A stretch of DNA of 64,000 nt from an uncultured Verrucomicrobia subdivision 3 bacterium (GTDB lineage: Bacteria > Verrucomicrobiota > Verrucomicrobiae > Limisphaerales > UBA11358): assembly GCA_903847285.1 (NCBI GenBank), contig CAINDH010000016.1, positions 44,995 to 108,994 on the forward strand, given 5' to 3'. Of the stretch, positions 51,282-62,135 are shown piece after piece. Below the pieces are notes generated by a model. It did not search any database, had not been told where the DNA came from, and was given only the letters and a program-made list of their open reading frames with translations. The translations under genes were made by a program, and so were the position numbers. Numbering within the stretch: position 1 is the stretch's first letter; each line of letters begins with the position of its first letter.

Positions 51282-52615
51282 TTAATTCAAGGCGGTCAAG
51301 GCTGCCTGTGCTGCTGTGCGCACGGAACTGTCAGAATCGCGAAGCGCAGCGGTGAGAATGGACCGAGCGCCATGCTCGCGGACTTTGCCGAGCGCCACCG
51401 CGGCCGCAAGCCGAAAACCCGCATGACGGTCGAATAACATATCGGCCAGCACGGCGGCGGCGGCGTGTGGTGGTGTTTCGATTGTCAGGATTGCAGAACC
51501 GGGCGCATCGTCCTTTAAACTCTTCGTGTCAATCCGCATCTGTTCCAAAACTTTGTTCGCGCTGTGGCGCACCCAGTAGTCAGGATGCTTGAGTGCGTTT
51601 TTGATTTTCGGCAATGTCGCACGCGCCGCCTCGGTGTCTTCCCAATGGCGATCCACCGACCGCAGCGCGGCAATGGCGCAACTGCGCACGCTCGTCTCCG
51701 TATCCAGCATTGCCTGCACCAGCGCCTCGATGGAACGCGGGTCACGGATTCTTTCCAGCGCTTTCAACGTGCTTTCGCGCACGTCGCGGTCAGGATCAAA
51801 TACCAGTTCGCACAAACCTTCCACGGCGGAACGTTCTCCAAGAAAGCCGAGCGCATCGGACGCCGCCTTGCGGACTTCCCACGAGGTATCCTTCAAACAT
51901 TTGAGCAACGATGGCACAGCACGCACCGCGCCGCACCGCGTGGTAGCCTCCACGGCTGCGCCGCGCACGCTGGGGTTTTCATCAAGCAGAAGTTTTTCGA
52001 CGTCATGAAACGTCGCCGGGTCGCCCATGCGTTCCAACGTGCCAAGCGCGGCGATGCGCACCGCCGGACTTGGCTTCTTCAACGCCTCGCGCATGGCCGG
52101 AAGCACGCGCGGGTCGGAGATTTCGCCCAAGGCTTTTACGGCGGCAAATTGTTTTCCCGCCGCGCCGTTCCGCAACGTGTCGAGCAACGGCCCTACGCCT
52201 TCCGGCCCCATCGCAATGAGCTGGTTCAAGCTACCCATCGCCAAAATTTGCAGAATAAGTTGCGAATCCGTGCCCGGACGCCAGCCAAGCCGATTCAAAC
52301 TGCGCGCCCCGATAGCCCGCACGATTGGATCAGGATCACGGAGAAGTCCGACAAGATTATTTACGGCGAGCGGGTCGCCCAGATGGCCGAGCGTTTCCGC
52401 TGCCGCGCGCGCGCGAGCGGCACGGAGTCGCGCAACATCAGGATGAGCGGTTCGACAGCTTTGCGGTCATTGAGTTGGCGGAGTCCTTTGGCCGTGGCGC
52501 AGCGCACGCCCGCATCTTTATCTTTGAGTGCAAAAATCAGCGGGCCGATAGCTTCTGGGTCATCGGATTTGATCAGCTCCTCCACAATCGCGAGGCGCGA
52601 TTCGGTTTTGCTCAT
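51282..52615 (-). pseudogene. HEAT-repeat protein gene interrupted by a frameshift at a (CG)6 tract
   Basis: HEAT-repeat scaffold of about 444 residues if the frame is restored. The first part (ATG 52615, MSKTESRLAIVEEL) runs in one frame through LMLRDSVPLARARQ and soon meets a stop. The rest (AAETLGHLGDPLAVNNLV, then LRDPDPIVRAIGARSL and many more repeats to 51282) is in another frame. The switch is at 52404-52415, a run of six CG dinucleotides. Removing one CG gives SVPLARAAAETLGHLGD, a normal HEAT repeat. So one repeat unit decides whether the protein is made. It may be a slippage switch, a real mutation or a sequencing error. It is the first gene of a three-gene run with the response regulator. 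Confidence 0.8.
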
Positions 52616-52747
52616 CCGCAGTTGCTGATAGGTCCACCAAAGAATTTTTAAGAGTCGGCTGTGGGAAAACTCCCTGCTTTCAGCCGCGAGGAATCTGTGG
52701 CAAACGCCTCGTGTTTGCAAACCAAAGTTGAGTGTGTCCGTCGCCGT

Positions 52748-54112
52748 TCAGAGGTGCAGAATATGTTTCGCCACATTAAAGAAAATCACGATGCCTGTCA
52801 CGTCCACGAGGGTTGCGACAAACGGCGCGGAACAAACTGCCGGGTCGAGGCGAATCAAGCGGAGAAACATCGGCAGCATTGCGCCCACCAAACTTCCCCA
52901 CAGCACGACGCAAATGAGGCTTGCGCCGATAGTCAACGCCAGCATCGGGTAATTTGCCCCGTAGCCACCCGGACCGGCCAGCCCCAGAAACTGCCAGAGA
53001 AAAACCCGCGCCATGCCCACGCTGGCCAAGATGCAGCCAAGCAGAAAGCCCGTAGCGAGTTCGCGACGCAAAACCCGCCACCAATCGCGCAACAACACAT
53101 CTTGCAACGCCATCGCGCGGATGATGAGCGAGGTGGCTTGCGAACCGGAGTTGCCGCCGCTCGACAATATGAGCGGCACGAAGAACGCCAATACCACGAC
53201 CTCTTGGATTTCGCCGCCGTAATTCTGCATCGCGACTGAGGTGAACATTTCGCCGATGAACAAAACCGCGAGCCAAGGCGCGCGTTTTTTTACCATCTCC
53301 CAAATTCCCGTCTTGAGATAAGACGTCTCCAACGCCCGCACGCCGCCGAGCTTTTGGATGTCCTCAGTGGCTTCCCTTTCCGCCACATCCAGCACGTCGT
53401 CCACCGTCACGACACCGACCAGCACATCGTTTGAATCTACCACCGGCAGCATAGTCACGTCGTATTTTTTGAAGGCCGCCACGGCCGTTTCTTGGTCGTC
53501 GGTTGCGCGCAGAAAAATTTGCTGGTTTTCCAGCAGTTCCAAAACCGAAGTCTGCAACGGCGAAACCACAAGGTCCCGCAGTCGCACGAAGTCCACTAGC
53601 CGCCCCTTGCTGTCGGTGACGTAAAGCTGATTCATCGTCTCGCGTTTGTGGTTTACACGGCGTAACTGCGTGAAGACTTCCGCCACCGTCCAATTCTGCT
53701 GCACCGCGACGTATTCTGGCGTCATGCGGCGACCGATGGAATTTTTGGGGTAACCCAGCAGCGTGGTGGCAACCTTGCGCTCTTCCGGCGACAGCAGGTT
53801 TAATAATTTCTGGGTCGCGGTGGCTGGCAATTCTTCGAGCAATGCTGTGCGGTCGTCCGGCGCGATGTCATTCAGAATCTGTGAGACCTGTTCGCTGCCT
53901 AGTGCCTTGAGCGCGTTTTCTTGGTCCGACAGTGGTAGGTATTCAAAAACTTCCGCCGCTAATTCGCGCGGTAGCAAGCGGAGCAGCACCGCCTCGTCAT
54001 CGGGTCTCAAGTCCACGAAAATTTCCGCGATATCGGGTGCGGGAAATCCGCAGAGAATTTCTTTCAGCCCGTTAAAATCCCGCTGGCGGATGAGTTTCGC
54101 CAGTTCTGGCAT
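52748..54112 (-). CDS. mgtE: Magnesium transporter MgtE
   Basis: Mg2+ channel/transporter of the inner membrane. The 454 residues have the superhelical MgtE N domain (about 1-125), two CBS domains (about 130-255, including LPVVDSNDVLVGVVTVDDVLD), a connecting helix and five membrane helices with the pore motif GGNSGSQATSLIIRA. Intracellular Mg2+ bound by the N and CBS domains normally gates the pore. I use ATG 54112, preceded at a good distance by GGAA; an in-frame GTG at 54130 would add 6 residues. Nothing in the gap before it suggests a riboswitch. Confidence 0.95.
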   Translation of the reverse strand: MPELAKLIRQRDFNGLKEILCGFPAPDIAEIFVDLRPDDEAVLLRLLPRELAAEVFEYLPLSDQENALKALGSEQVSQILNDIAPDDRTALLEELPATATQKLLNLLSPEERKVATTLLGYPKNSIGRRMTPEYVAVQQNWTVAEVFTQLRRVNHKRETMNQLYVTDSKGRLVDFVRLRDLVVSPLQTSVLELLENQQIFLRATDDQETAVAAFKKYDVTMLPVVDSNDVLVGVVTVDDVLDVAEREATEDIQKLGGVRALETSYLKTGIWEMVKKRAPWLAVLFIGEMFTSVAMQNYGGEIQEVVVLAFFVPLILSSGGNSGSQATSLIIRAMALQDVLLRDWWRVLRRELATGFLLGCILASVGMARVFLWQFLGLAGPGGYGANYPMLALTIGASLICVVLWGSLVGAMLPMFLRLIRLDPAVCSAPFVATLVDVTGIVIFFNVAKHILHL

Positions 54113-54215
54113 GAGCAAGTTTCCAATCACTAGTCGGATGAGACGTTATGGGCTGGCAAAAGATTTCTAGAAAAATTAACGGCGTCTGTAGCTGCTGGTT
54201 AATTTCTCCCGAAGC

Positions 54216-54563
54216 TCAAGCGTTGAAAGATTTTCCGCAGCCGCAACTCTCCTTGGCGTTCGGATTGGAAATCTTGAAGCCGCCTGCCGTCAACGCATCG
54301 CTGAAATCCACTGCCGTGCCGCGCAAGAAATCCGCGCTGATGGCATCCACCAAAACCGTCACGCCATCCTGCGTAGAAACCAGGTCGCCATCGCGCTGCT
54401 CGTCGAAAGTCATACCGTATTGCATCCCCGAACAGCCACCTTGCTCCACATAATATCGCATGTGTTTGCCAACGTTTTCCGGCTTGGTGAGCAGCGACTT
54501 CACTTCGTTCACGGCGTTGGCGGTGAGGGTGACGATGGCGGCTGTGGTGAGGGTTTGGCTCAT
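54216..54563 (-). CDS. erpA: Iron-sulfur cluster insertion protein, ErpA/IscA type
   Basis: A-type carrier that receives and delivers Fe-S clusters. The 115 residues have the three conserved cysteines: one in GGCSGMQYGM and two in the C-terminal SCGCGKSF. The TANAVNEVKSLL helix and FKISNPNAKESCGCG block are standard. An extended N-terminus is absent, so this is the bacterial ErpA/IscA length. The exact subtype (ErpA, IscA or SufA) cannot be decided without the operon partner; no isc or suf genes are near. Confidence 0.88.
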   Translation of the reverse strand: MSQTLTTAAIVTLTANAVNEVKSLLTKPENVGKHMRYYVEQGGCSGMQYGMTFDEQRDGDLVSTQDGVTVLVDAISADFLRGTAVDFSDALTAGGFKISNPNAKESCGCGKSFNA

Positions 54564-54613
54564 GTTTGCAGGGTGAAACTAGCGGCACATCGCGTCCGAG
54601 TCAAACGGGCGCG

Positions 54614-57213
54614 TCAGTTTTTTTCCGCTGGTAGCGCGGAGATTTTCTTCTCGATGGCGCTAGACAGTTGCGGCAGCAGGGTTTTAAGCCGCACATAAAA
54701 TAGTTTTTCTGTCTGCGGCTGGTTCAGCAAGCCCACGAGCAGCGCGGCTTGTAAGCCGGATTTCTTCGTCCAGAACAAGTCCTGAGCATTTTCCTCTCGC
54801 AGATTATCTCCGTTAAAAACATGCAGGTAATTGTCCAGCGCCAGTTGCAACAGGTTGGTCTTGGCCGCGCCGGAAAGTTGTAGCGCCATTTTTTCCAGCA
54901 CGAGGCCGCAGCCGACCTGCGCCCGGCTGCGTGCGGAAAGATTTGCCGCCGAGTTGGTGCTGAAGACCTGCACGTAGGCGTTCGTTGCGGAAATGTAATC
55001 GCCCATCTGCAGATTGCAGTCGGCTAGTTCACCCCAGGCGCGCGCACCGAGTTCATTCGTCGGGTTCTGTTGTAGGATTTGGTTAAACAGGTTTGTCGCG
55101 AGTTGCAAATTGGCGAGCGTGCTGTTCACATCGCTTGAATCCATGTGCATCAACGCCGCGCCGCAGGCGAACCGCGCCTGCACTCCGAGGTCGGCGGGAC
55201 AGTTCGTGTCCGCGATGAGCGCGGTGAAATACGTCGCCGCCTCTTTGTAACTCGTGCGTCCCATTGCTGCGCGCCCGGCCATCAGTTGCGCCGGGAAAAA
55301 CAGCGGCGAGCTTTTCCACGCCTTAGTCTGAAAGACATTTTCATAATTGGTCTCCGCGCGGTTAAATTCGCCCGCGCGGAAATAATGATCCGCCACCCAC
55401 CATTGCGCCAGAGGTGCGAGCGCGGTGTTCGTCGGATTCTGCGCCACGAACTGGGTGAACTGTGCAAGTGCGCCAGACTCGTTGCCCGCGTGGAAATTCG
55501 CTTGCGCCAGCGCGTAGTCTATCTGCGGACGCAGCGAGTTCGTGGGGAAATCGCGCAGCCACGCCTCGTAATTTGTGACCGTTGCCAGCCACGCCTGCTC
55601 CTGTTCGAACGTCCGCGCGATAGCTAGCCGCAATAGCGGCTCCAGCGGCGCGCCGGAAAATTTTGGCGATAGTTTTTCAAATAGCGCTCGCGCGTCCGCC
55701 GGTTTCACCAGACTTTCGCCGTAGAGTAGCGCGCTGTTCTGGCCTAGTTCGCCGTCAGGAAAGTTTTGAAATAATTTTTCAAACACCGCGCCGGCCGCTA
55801 CTGAGTCGTTCAATTCCAGATTGGCGCGCAAGCTTTGATAAAGCGCACGGCCGGCAAGATCTTTTTCCGCCACCACCGCTTCGCTGGAAAAGTTTTTCAG
55901 CGCCGCGGCGTAGTTTTCCAACGCACCGCGAAAATCCTTTTGCGTGAAGCGAACGTCGCCCGCTTTGAACTGCGCCACCGCCTGGTCGCCGATGGATAGA
56001 TTTTTCCGCGCCGCCGCTTGGAAGTCAGCAAGGCTGGCGACTTCGTTTCCGGCCAGCCAGCGACACCAGCCGCGGTTCAAATACGCCTTGCCCGCCAGCT
56101 GGCTGTTCGGAAATTTCGCGAGCAACTGATCAAACTGCGCCTCCGCCAGCAGTAGCTGATTTGTATCCGGCAGCGCGGCGTATTGTTTCAAATGCAATTC
56201 TCCTAGCGTCAACCTCGCGATGTCGGCTTGCGGCGAATCGGGGAACTGTTTAAGAAAACTTTCCTGAGCCCGCTCAGCCTCCTCAAACTGGTTTAGCCCC
56301 GCCGCCAGTTCGGCAATCTTCAAGACGGCCAGCCGCTGGTTGGCGTCTGGCATGCCGACCGCGAGATTTTCCCGATACGCGGCGATGGCCTCTTCCATCC
56401 GCCCAAGCTTTTCCAAGATGCCTGCCCGCAGTTCTACGCTTTCGGCGCGGTGCACGTCATTTTTTTCGAGTTGAGCAAGCTGTGTCAGATTCGTGGCGGC
56501 GGCGAAGGCGGCTTCCAACTCGCCCGATGCGGTTTTCACTTCGCACAGCAAATGGGTGCGCTGCCAGTCCAGTTCCGGCTTGAGCGCCTGAGTGTCCAGT
56601 TGCTGCAACAGACGCAGCGCGCTCGCAAAATCGCGTTGCGTGAATCGTGCCTCCGCCAGCAGTAATCGTCCGCGCGATACGAGTTCGTTCGCCGCATCCA
56701 GTTCCGCCTTCTTCGCGAACACACCGTTCGTCGCCTCTAACAATGCGGACAAGCGTGTCCAATCGCCCAACTGCTGATATGCCGCCGCCGCCTCGACCAC
56801 CGCGCGCAACCGCAACGGCGATTCCGGAAATTTTTTATCCAGCGACTCGAAGGCCGCCGCTGCCGCCGGGAGGTTTTTAATCGCAAATTGAGCCTCGCCA
56901 ATCCAGTTGGCATACTGGTCTCCGAGACTTCCATCCGCCGCTTTGCGGGAGTCCAGCAGTGCGATGACTTCCGTATATTTTTCCAGCTTGAATTGCGCCT
57001 GCGCTTGCAGCAGCACTGCCATCGGTGCATGGTGGACTTGGGATAATTGCGGACGAACTGGGCGAACTCCGTATCCGCTCGGTTCCACATTTCCGTTTGG
57101 AAGTCAGCCGTGGCAACGGCGTAGGCACGTTCCTCGCGCGACGCTGCAAAAAGTTGTCCACCGCCCAAAACGAGCAGCGACCAAATCAAAAGCCAGCGAC
57201 GGAGAAAAACCAT
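54614..57213 (-). pseudogene. TPR-repeat exported protein gene with a frameshift near its start
   Basis: Tetratricopeptide-repeat protein of about 866 residues if repaired. The first part (ATG 57213) has a signal peptide (MVFLRRWLLIWSLLVLGGGQ then FAASREERA) and TPR sequence ending FAQFVRNYPKSTMH. At about 57020-57030 the frame changes; the other frame continues HAPMAVLLQAQAQFKLEKY and then runs 800 residues with TPR-like helix pairs (for example AGDVRFTQKDFRGALENYA) to the stop at 54614. The span of 2,600 bases is one short of a multiple of three, consistent with loss of one base. The long frame alone could start at 57088 but would lack the export signal. Likely a periplasmic or lipid-anchored scaffold of the YbgF/CpoB kind. 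A sequencing error is possible. Confidence 0.75.
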
Positions 57214-57265
57214 GCCGAGAATTTAAACGACGACGTGGGATGACAAAAGCGCAATTCGCATCCAA

Positions 57266-60181
57266 TCAAGGCAGCACTGTCTTCAAGTAACGTCCGGTGA
57301 AACTCGCGGCGCAGTGGACAATTTTTTCCGGCGGGCCTTCGGCCACGATTTTCCCGCCGCCACTACCGCCTTCCGGGCCGAGGTCAATGATCCAGTCCGC
57401 GGTTTTGATCACGTCCAGATTGTGCTCGATGATGAGCAGCGTGTTGCCGGTGTTGCGCAGGCGAAATAGCACTTCGAGCAGCTTGGCAACATCGTGAAAG
57501 TGCAGGCCGGTCGTCGGCTCGTCCAAAATGTAGAGCGTCCGTCCGGTCGCTTTGCGCGAGAGTTCCGTCGCCAGCTTCACGCGTTGCGCCTCGCCGCCGC
57601 TCAACGTCGTCGCCTGCTGACCAAGCCGGATATAACCGAGGCCGACTTCTGACAGCGTCAGCAGCGGATCAAAAATCTTCGGCACGGCACGGAAGAAAGT
57701 TGCCGCCTCTTCCACCGTCATGTCCAAAACATCTGCGATGTTCTTGCCCTTGTAAGCGATCTCCAGCGTCTCGCGGTTGTAGCGCTTGCCGTTACACGTT
57801 TCGCAAATTACATACACGGCCGGGAGAAAATTCATCTCAATTTTCAACACGCCGTCGCCCTCGCATTTTTCGCAGCGACCGCCCTTGACGTTGAAACTAA
57901 AACGTCCCGGCTCATAGCCGCGCACTTTCGCCGCCGGCAGTTTGGCGAACAGGTCGCGTATGTGATTGAACATTCCCGTGTAAGTCGCCGGATTGCTGCG
58001 CGGCGTGCGGCCGATCGGCGACTGGTCGATCACGATGACCTTGTCGAGCGATTCAAAGCCTTTGAGCGCCTTGTGCTCGCCGGGTCGTTCCTTCGAGCCG
58101 AAAAATTTGCGGAACAGCGCGCGGCGCAAAATATCGTCCACGAACGTGGATTTGCCGGAACCGCTCACGCCGGTGACGCAGGTGAACGTGCCGAGCGGAA
58201 TCCGCACGTCAATGTTCCGCAAATTATTTTCGGTGCAGCCAAGTAATTCCAGCCAGCCCTTTTCTTCGGACGGCACATTCCTTTTTTTTGGAACTTCAAT
58301 TTTCAACTCGCCCGTCAAGTATTGGCCAGTCAGTGATTTCTTGGCCGCGAGAATTTCCGGCAACGTGCCCGCCGCCACGAGTTCGCCGCCGTGGACACCC
58401 GCGCCCGGACCGAGATCTAGAATATAATCCGCCGCGCGAATCGTGTCGGCGTCATGTTCCACGACGAGAACGGTATTTCCCAAGTCGCGCAAGCCTTTCA
58501 GCGTCGCAAGCAGCCGGTCGTTGTCACGCTGATGTAGTCCGATGCTTGGCTCGTCCAAGACATAAAGCACGCCCACGAGCGCTGCGCCGATCTGCGTAGC
58601 GAGGCGGATGCGTTGGGCCTCGCCGCCGCTCAATGTGCCGCTCTCGCGGTCGAGCGTGAGATAGCCAAGCCCGACGTTTCGCAGGAAACCAAGTCGCGCG
58701 CGGATTTCTTTGACCACTTCGGCGGCGATCTTCAATTCAAATTCCGTCAACTTAAGCGTGCCAAAGAATTCATCCGCCTTTTCTACGGACAGCGAACAAA
58801 CGTCCATGATGGACAGGCCGGGAATTTTGATTTTCGATTTTTTGCCTTTGAACTGTGACGTGAAACCTTCACCGCCTAATGTTACCGCTAGGATTTCCGG
58901 CTTCAACCGCTTGCCGTTGCACGCGTCGCAGAACTCCGGAGCCATGTAAGCCTTGAGCCGGTTGCGGATGAATTCGCTTTCGCTGTCAGTCGCCAGCCGT
59001 TCCAAGTTCGGCAGCACACCTTCAAACGGGCGCGTGATGCTGCTTACTTTTCCGCCGCGCCAGAATTTGAATTCAATGTCGTCCTCGCCGGAGCCATGGA
59101 GCAGAACTTTTTTGAAATCGTCTGGCAAATCCTTGTAGGGCGTCTCGGTGCTGACGCTGAAATGCGCGGCAATCGAGCGCAGCATCGCCTTGTAATAGAT
59201 GATCAGCCGCTTCCCCGCGCGCCGCCACGGCTGGATTGCGCCATCGAGTGGAAGTTCCATGTCCGGCACCACGAGCGCCTCGTCGAAAACCATTTTCTGG
59301 CCGAGACCGTGGCAGACCGGACAGGCACCGGCGGGCGCGTTGAAGGAAAAATGTTTTGGCGTTGGCGGGTCGTAGCTTTTGCCGGTCGCTGGCGAACACA
59401 TCTTGTTCGAGTGCAACGTCTCGGTCCATTGCGTCGCATCGGTCGCCATCGGCGGCTGATGAAGTGTGAACATCACACCTTCACCAAGGCGCAGCGCGGT
59501 CTGCACCGAATCGCTCAAGCGCACGCGGATTTTTTCGTCCATCACGAGTCGGTCAACCACGGCTTCGATGTTGTGGAATTTCTTTTTGTCGAGTTTGATG
59601 CGCGCGATGTTCTCACCTAACTCCATGATTTCCCCATCCACGCGCACGCGCACAAAACCTTCGCGGGCGAGCCGCTCGAAGACGTCCCGGAACTCGCCTT
59701 TTTGCCGACGCACGACGGGCGCGAGGAGCATGACCTTGGTTTTTGGCGGCAGCGTGAGAATTTTATCCACGATGTCGCTGGTGGACTGCGTCGAGATCGG
59801 CACACCGGTTTCCGGGCAATGGCATTTGCCGATGTGCGCGTAAAGCAGGCGCAGATAATCGTAAATCTCCGTCGTGGTGGCGATGATCGAACGCGCGTTG
59901 CTGCCGGAACTGCGCTGCTCAATCGCGATGGCAGGCGACAAGCCTTCGATGAAATCCACGTCGGGCTTCTGCAACTGGTCAAGGAACTGACGCGCATAGG
60001 CAGAAAGACTCTCGACGTATTTGCGCTGGCCCTCGGCGTAGATCGTGTCGAACGCGAGGGACGATTTGCCGCTGCCGCTCAAGCCGGTGACGACCACCAG
60101 CTTGTCGCGTGGGATGGAGAGCGTGAGGTTTTTGAGGTTGTGCTCACGTGCGCCGCCGATCTTGATGAATTCTTTGCTCAT
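57266..60181 (-). CDS. uvrA: Excinuclease ABC subunit A (UvrA)
   Basis: Damage-recognition ATPase of nucleotide excision repair. The 971 residues hold two ABC-type ATPase halves: Walker [15 protein letters not shown] near residue 34, and [13 protein letters not shown] in the second half. The signature [24 protein letters not shown] appears twice. Zinc-binding cysteine sets are CPVCHGLGQ...CDACNGKRL and [10 protein letters not shown]...CETCNGKRY. Length is slightly above the usual 940. ATG 60181 is standard and no lexA-type box is clear upstream. It is divergent from nadC. Confidence 0.97.
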   Translation of the reverse strand: MSKEFIKIGGAREHNLKNLTLSIPRDKLVVVTGLSGSGKSSLAFDTIYAEGQRKYVESLSAYARQFLDQLQKPDVDFIEGLSPAIAIEQRSSGSNARSIIATTTEIYDYLRLLYAHIGKCHCPETGVPISTQSTSDIVDKILTLPPKTKVMLLAPVVRRQKGEFRDVFERLAREGFVRVRVDGEIMELGENIARIKLDKKKFHNIEAVVDRLVMDEKIRVRLSDSVQTALRLGEGVMFTLHQPPMATDATQWTETLHSNKMCSPATGKSYDPPTPKHFSFNAPAGACPVCHGLGQKMVFDEALVVPDMELPLDGAIQPWRRAGKRLIIYYKAMLRSIAAHFSVSTETPYKDLPDDFKKVLLHGSGEDDIEFKFWRGGKVSSITRPFEGVLPNLERLATDSESEFIRNRLKAYMAPEFCDACNGKRLKPEILAVTLGGEGFTSQFKGKKSKIKIPGLSIMDVCSLSVEKADEFFGTLKLTEFELKIAAEVVKEIRARLGFLRNVGLGYLTLDRESGTLSGGEAQRIRLATQIGAALVGVLYVLDEPSIGLHQRDNDRLLATLKGLRDLGNTVLVVEHDADTIRAADYILDLGPGAGVHGGELVAAGTLPEILAAKKSLTGQYLTGELKIEVPKKRNVPSEEKGWLELLGCTENNLRNIDVRIPLGTFTCVTGVSGSGKSTFVDDILRRALFRKFFGSKERPGEHKALKGFESLDKVIVIDQSPIGRTPRSNPATYTGMFNHIRDLFAKLPAAKVRGYEPGRFSFNVKGGRCEKCEGDGVLKIEMNFLPAVYVICETCNGKRYNRETLEIAYKGKNIADVLDMTVEEAATFFRAVPKIFDPLLTLSEVGLGYIRLGQQATTLSGGEAQRVKLATELSRKATGRTLYILDEPTTGLHFHDVAKLLEVLFRLRNTGNTLLIIEHNLDVIKTADWIIDLGPEGGSGGGKIVAEGPPEKIVHCAASFTGRYLKTVLP

Positions 60182-60312
60182 GTCTGCGAATTTCTCCTGT
60201 CACCGAAAGGTTGAAACTACGCCAAGCAGCGGCGAAAGCAAATCCGTAGTTAAAAATCTTCCCGCGCGTGATTTTGCTTTTTAGTTTTCCCTTCCGCCGC
60301 CATCTTGTGGGC

Positions 60313-61161
60313 GTGGAACTCACCACCGCAGAAATCCGCCGCGCCGTCCGTGCCGCGCTCGCCGAAGACCTCGGCAGCGGCGACGTGACCACGCTTTCCA
60401 CCGTCCCAGCCACCGCTCGATCCGTCGCGCTAATGAACGCGCGCGAATCGCTGGTCGTGGCGGGAATCCAGTTTGCGGAACTTGCCTTTCGCGAACTCTC
60501 GCCAAAAATTCAAATTAAAATATCCGCCCGCGATGGTCAGCGGGTTAAGGCTGGCGCGTCGTTGTTGAGAATTTCCGGCCCGTCACGCGCGTTGTTGAGC
60601 GCGGAACGTGTGGCGCTAAATTTTGTCCAACGTTTGAGTGGCGTTGCTACGGCCACGGCGCAATTTGCGGATGCTGTTAGGGGAACAAAGGCGAAGATTC
60701 TCGATACACGCAAGACGACGCCGGGCTGGCGGCGGTTTGAAAAATTTGCCGTAGCTTGCGGCGGCGGAAAGAATCATCGCATCGGCCTGTTCGACATGGT
60801 GCTCATCAAGGACAACCACCTCGTCGCGCTGCAGAACGAAAAGCCGAACGCCATCGCCGCCGCCGTCGCTCGTGCGCGCAAGAAATTTCCCAAGCTGAAA
60901 GTGGAAGTCGAAGCCGACACGTTGGAACAAGTCGCGCAGGCTGTGGATGCGGGCGCGGACATCATCCTGCTGGATAACATGACGACGGCACAGTTGAGGG
61001 CGGCGGTGAAAATCGTCCGCGGTCGCGCCAAGACAGAAGCAAGTGGTGGCGTGAATTTGAAGACCGTGCGCGGCATCGCGCAGACGGGCGTGGATTTTAT
61101 ATCCGTTGGTGCCATCACGCACTCGGCGCGGGCGGTGGATATTGGTTTGGATTTTGAATGA
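60313..61161 (+). CDS. nadC: Nicotinate-nucleotide pyrophosphorylase (carboxylating)
   Basis: Makes nicotinate mononucleotide from quinolinate and PRPP in NAD synthesis. Features: LAEDLGSGDVTT, the substrate motifs DTRKTTPGWR and CGGGKNHRIGLFDMVLIKDNH, and DIILLDNM and FISVGAITHSA. I start at GTG 60313 (282 residues, VELTTAEIRRAVRAAL); a GTG at 60307 is just upstream, and GTG 60268 would add 15 hydrophobic residues not found in the family. The stop overlaps the birA ATG by 4 bases. Confidence 0.94.
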   Translation: MELTTAEIRRAVRAALAEDLGSGDVTTLSTVPATARSVALMNARESLVVAGIQFAELAFRELSPKIQIKISARDGQRVKAGASLLRISGPSRALLSAERVALNFVQRLSGVATATAQFADAVRGTKAKILDTRKTTPGWRRFEKFAVACGGGKNHRIGLFDMVLIKDNHLVALQNEKPNAIAAAVARARKKFPKLKVEVEADTLEQVAQAVDAGADIILLDNMTTAQLRAAVKIVRGRAKTEASGGVNLKTVRGIAQTGVDFISVGAITHSARAVDIGLDFE

Positions 61162-62135
61162 CCACGGACGCCAAAATTCTTTCCGCGTTACGCGCGAACT
61201 CTGACGGGGTTTCGGGCGCGCAACTTGCGGAAGACCTTGCCATCAGCCGCGCGGCCATTTGGGCGCGCATCGAGGAGTTGCGTCAGGTGGGCTACAACAT
61301 CGAGGCGGGGCCGCATTTTGGTTATCGCCTTGTCAGTTGGCCGGACGCGTTGCACGCGGATGATTTGGTGGCAAGGCTCGGTAAAACAAAAGTTGTCGGC
61401 CGCGACATCCAGGTGTTTGAGCAGACAACTTCCACGAACGATGTGGCGGAAAAACTCGCGCGCGATGGTGTGCGTGAGGGAGTGGTGGTTTTCGCTGAAT
61501 CGCAGACGAAGGGCAGAGGGCGGCTTGGTCGCAAATGGATGTCGCCGACTCACAAAGGACTTTGGTTCTCCGTGCTGCTGCGACCGAACTTGCGTCCGCA
61601 GGAAACGACGCAACTCACAGTGATTTCCGCGACGGCGTTGCGCCGCGCCATCAAGACCGTCACCGGTGTGGCGGTTGAAATCAAATGGCCCAACGATTTA
61701 TTGATCGGCGGGAAAAAAGTCGTAGGCATTCTTACGGAGATGAGCGCGGAGGTGGATCGCGTGCGGCACATCATCATCGGCATCGGAGTGGATGTGAATC
61801 AGGACGCAAATGAATTTCCGCCGGAGCTGCGGAGCATCGCCACATCGCTGAAGCTGGCAATGGGTGAAGAGATTTGCCGCGCGGAATTGGCCACGGAAAT
61901 TTTGCGCGAGCTAGATGTGGATTACGCGCGTATCTGCGCCGGGAAATTTCCCGCCGTGGCGGATGAATGGGAAGCCGCCTGCGCGACCATCGGAAAAAAT
62001 GTGACGGTCCATACCGGCGACCTGAAATTCCGTGGTCGCGCCGAGGCATTAGATGAAGACGGTGCATTGCTCGTCCGCACGGAGCACGGGTTGCTAGAGC
62101 GCGTCATCGGCGGCGATGTGATTTTAGAAAAATGA
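61158..62135 (+). CDS. birA: Biotin-[acetyl-CoA-carboxylase] ligase / BirA
   Basis: Attaches biotin to the carboxylase carrier protein. The 325 residues begin with a helix-turn-helix domain (residues about 5-65, LAEDLAISRAAIWARIEELRQ), so it may also act as a repressor of biotin genes. The catalytic domain has QTTSTNDVA, the biotinyl-AMP loop QTKGRGRLGRKW, IKWPNDLL, and the SH3-like C-domain. Overlaps of 4 bases with nadC and with coaX make a compact cofactor-synthesis operon. No biotin operator was identified. Confidence 0.93.
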   Translation: MTTDAKILSALRANSDGVSGAQLAEDLAISRAAIWARIEELRQVGYNIEAGPHFGYRLVSWPDALHADDLVARLGKTKVVGRDIQVFEQTTSTNDVAEKLARDGVREGVVVFAESQTKGRGRLGRKWMSPTHKGLWFSVLLRPNLRPQETTQLTVISATALRRAIKTVTGVAVEIKWPNDLLIGGKKVVGILTEMSAEVDRVRHIIIGIGVDVNQDANEFPPELRSIATSLKLAMGEEICRAELATEILRELDVDYARICAGKFPAVADEWEAACATIGKNVTVHTGDLKFRGRAEALDEDGALLVRTEHGLLERVIGGDVILEK

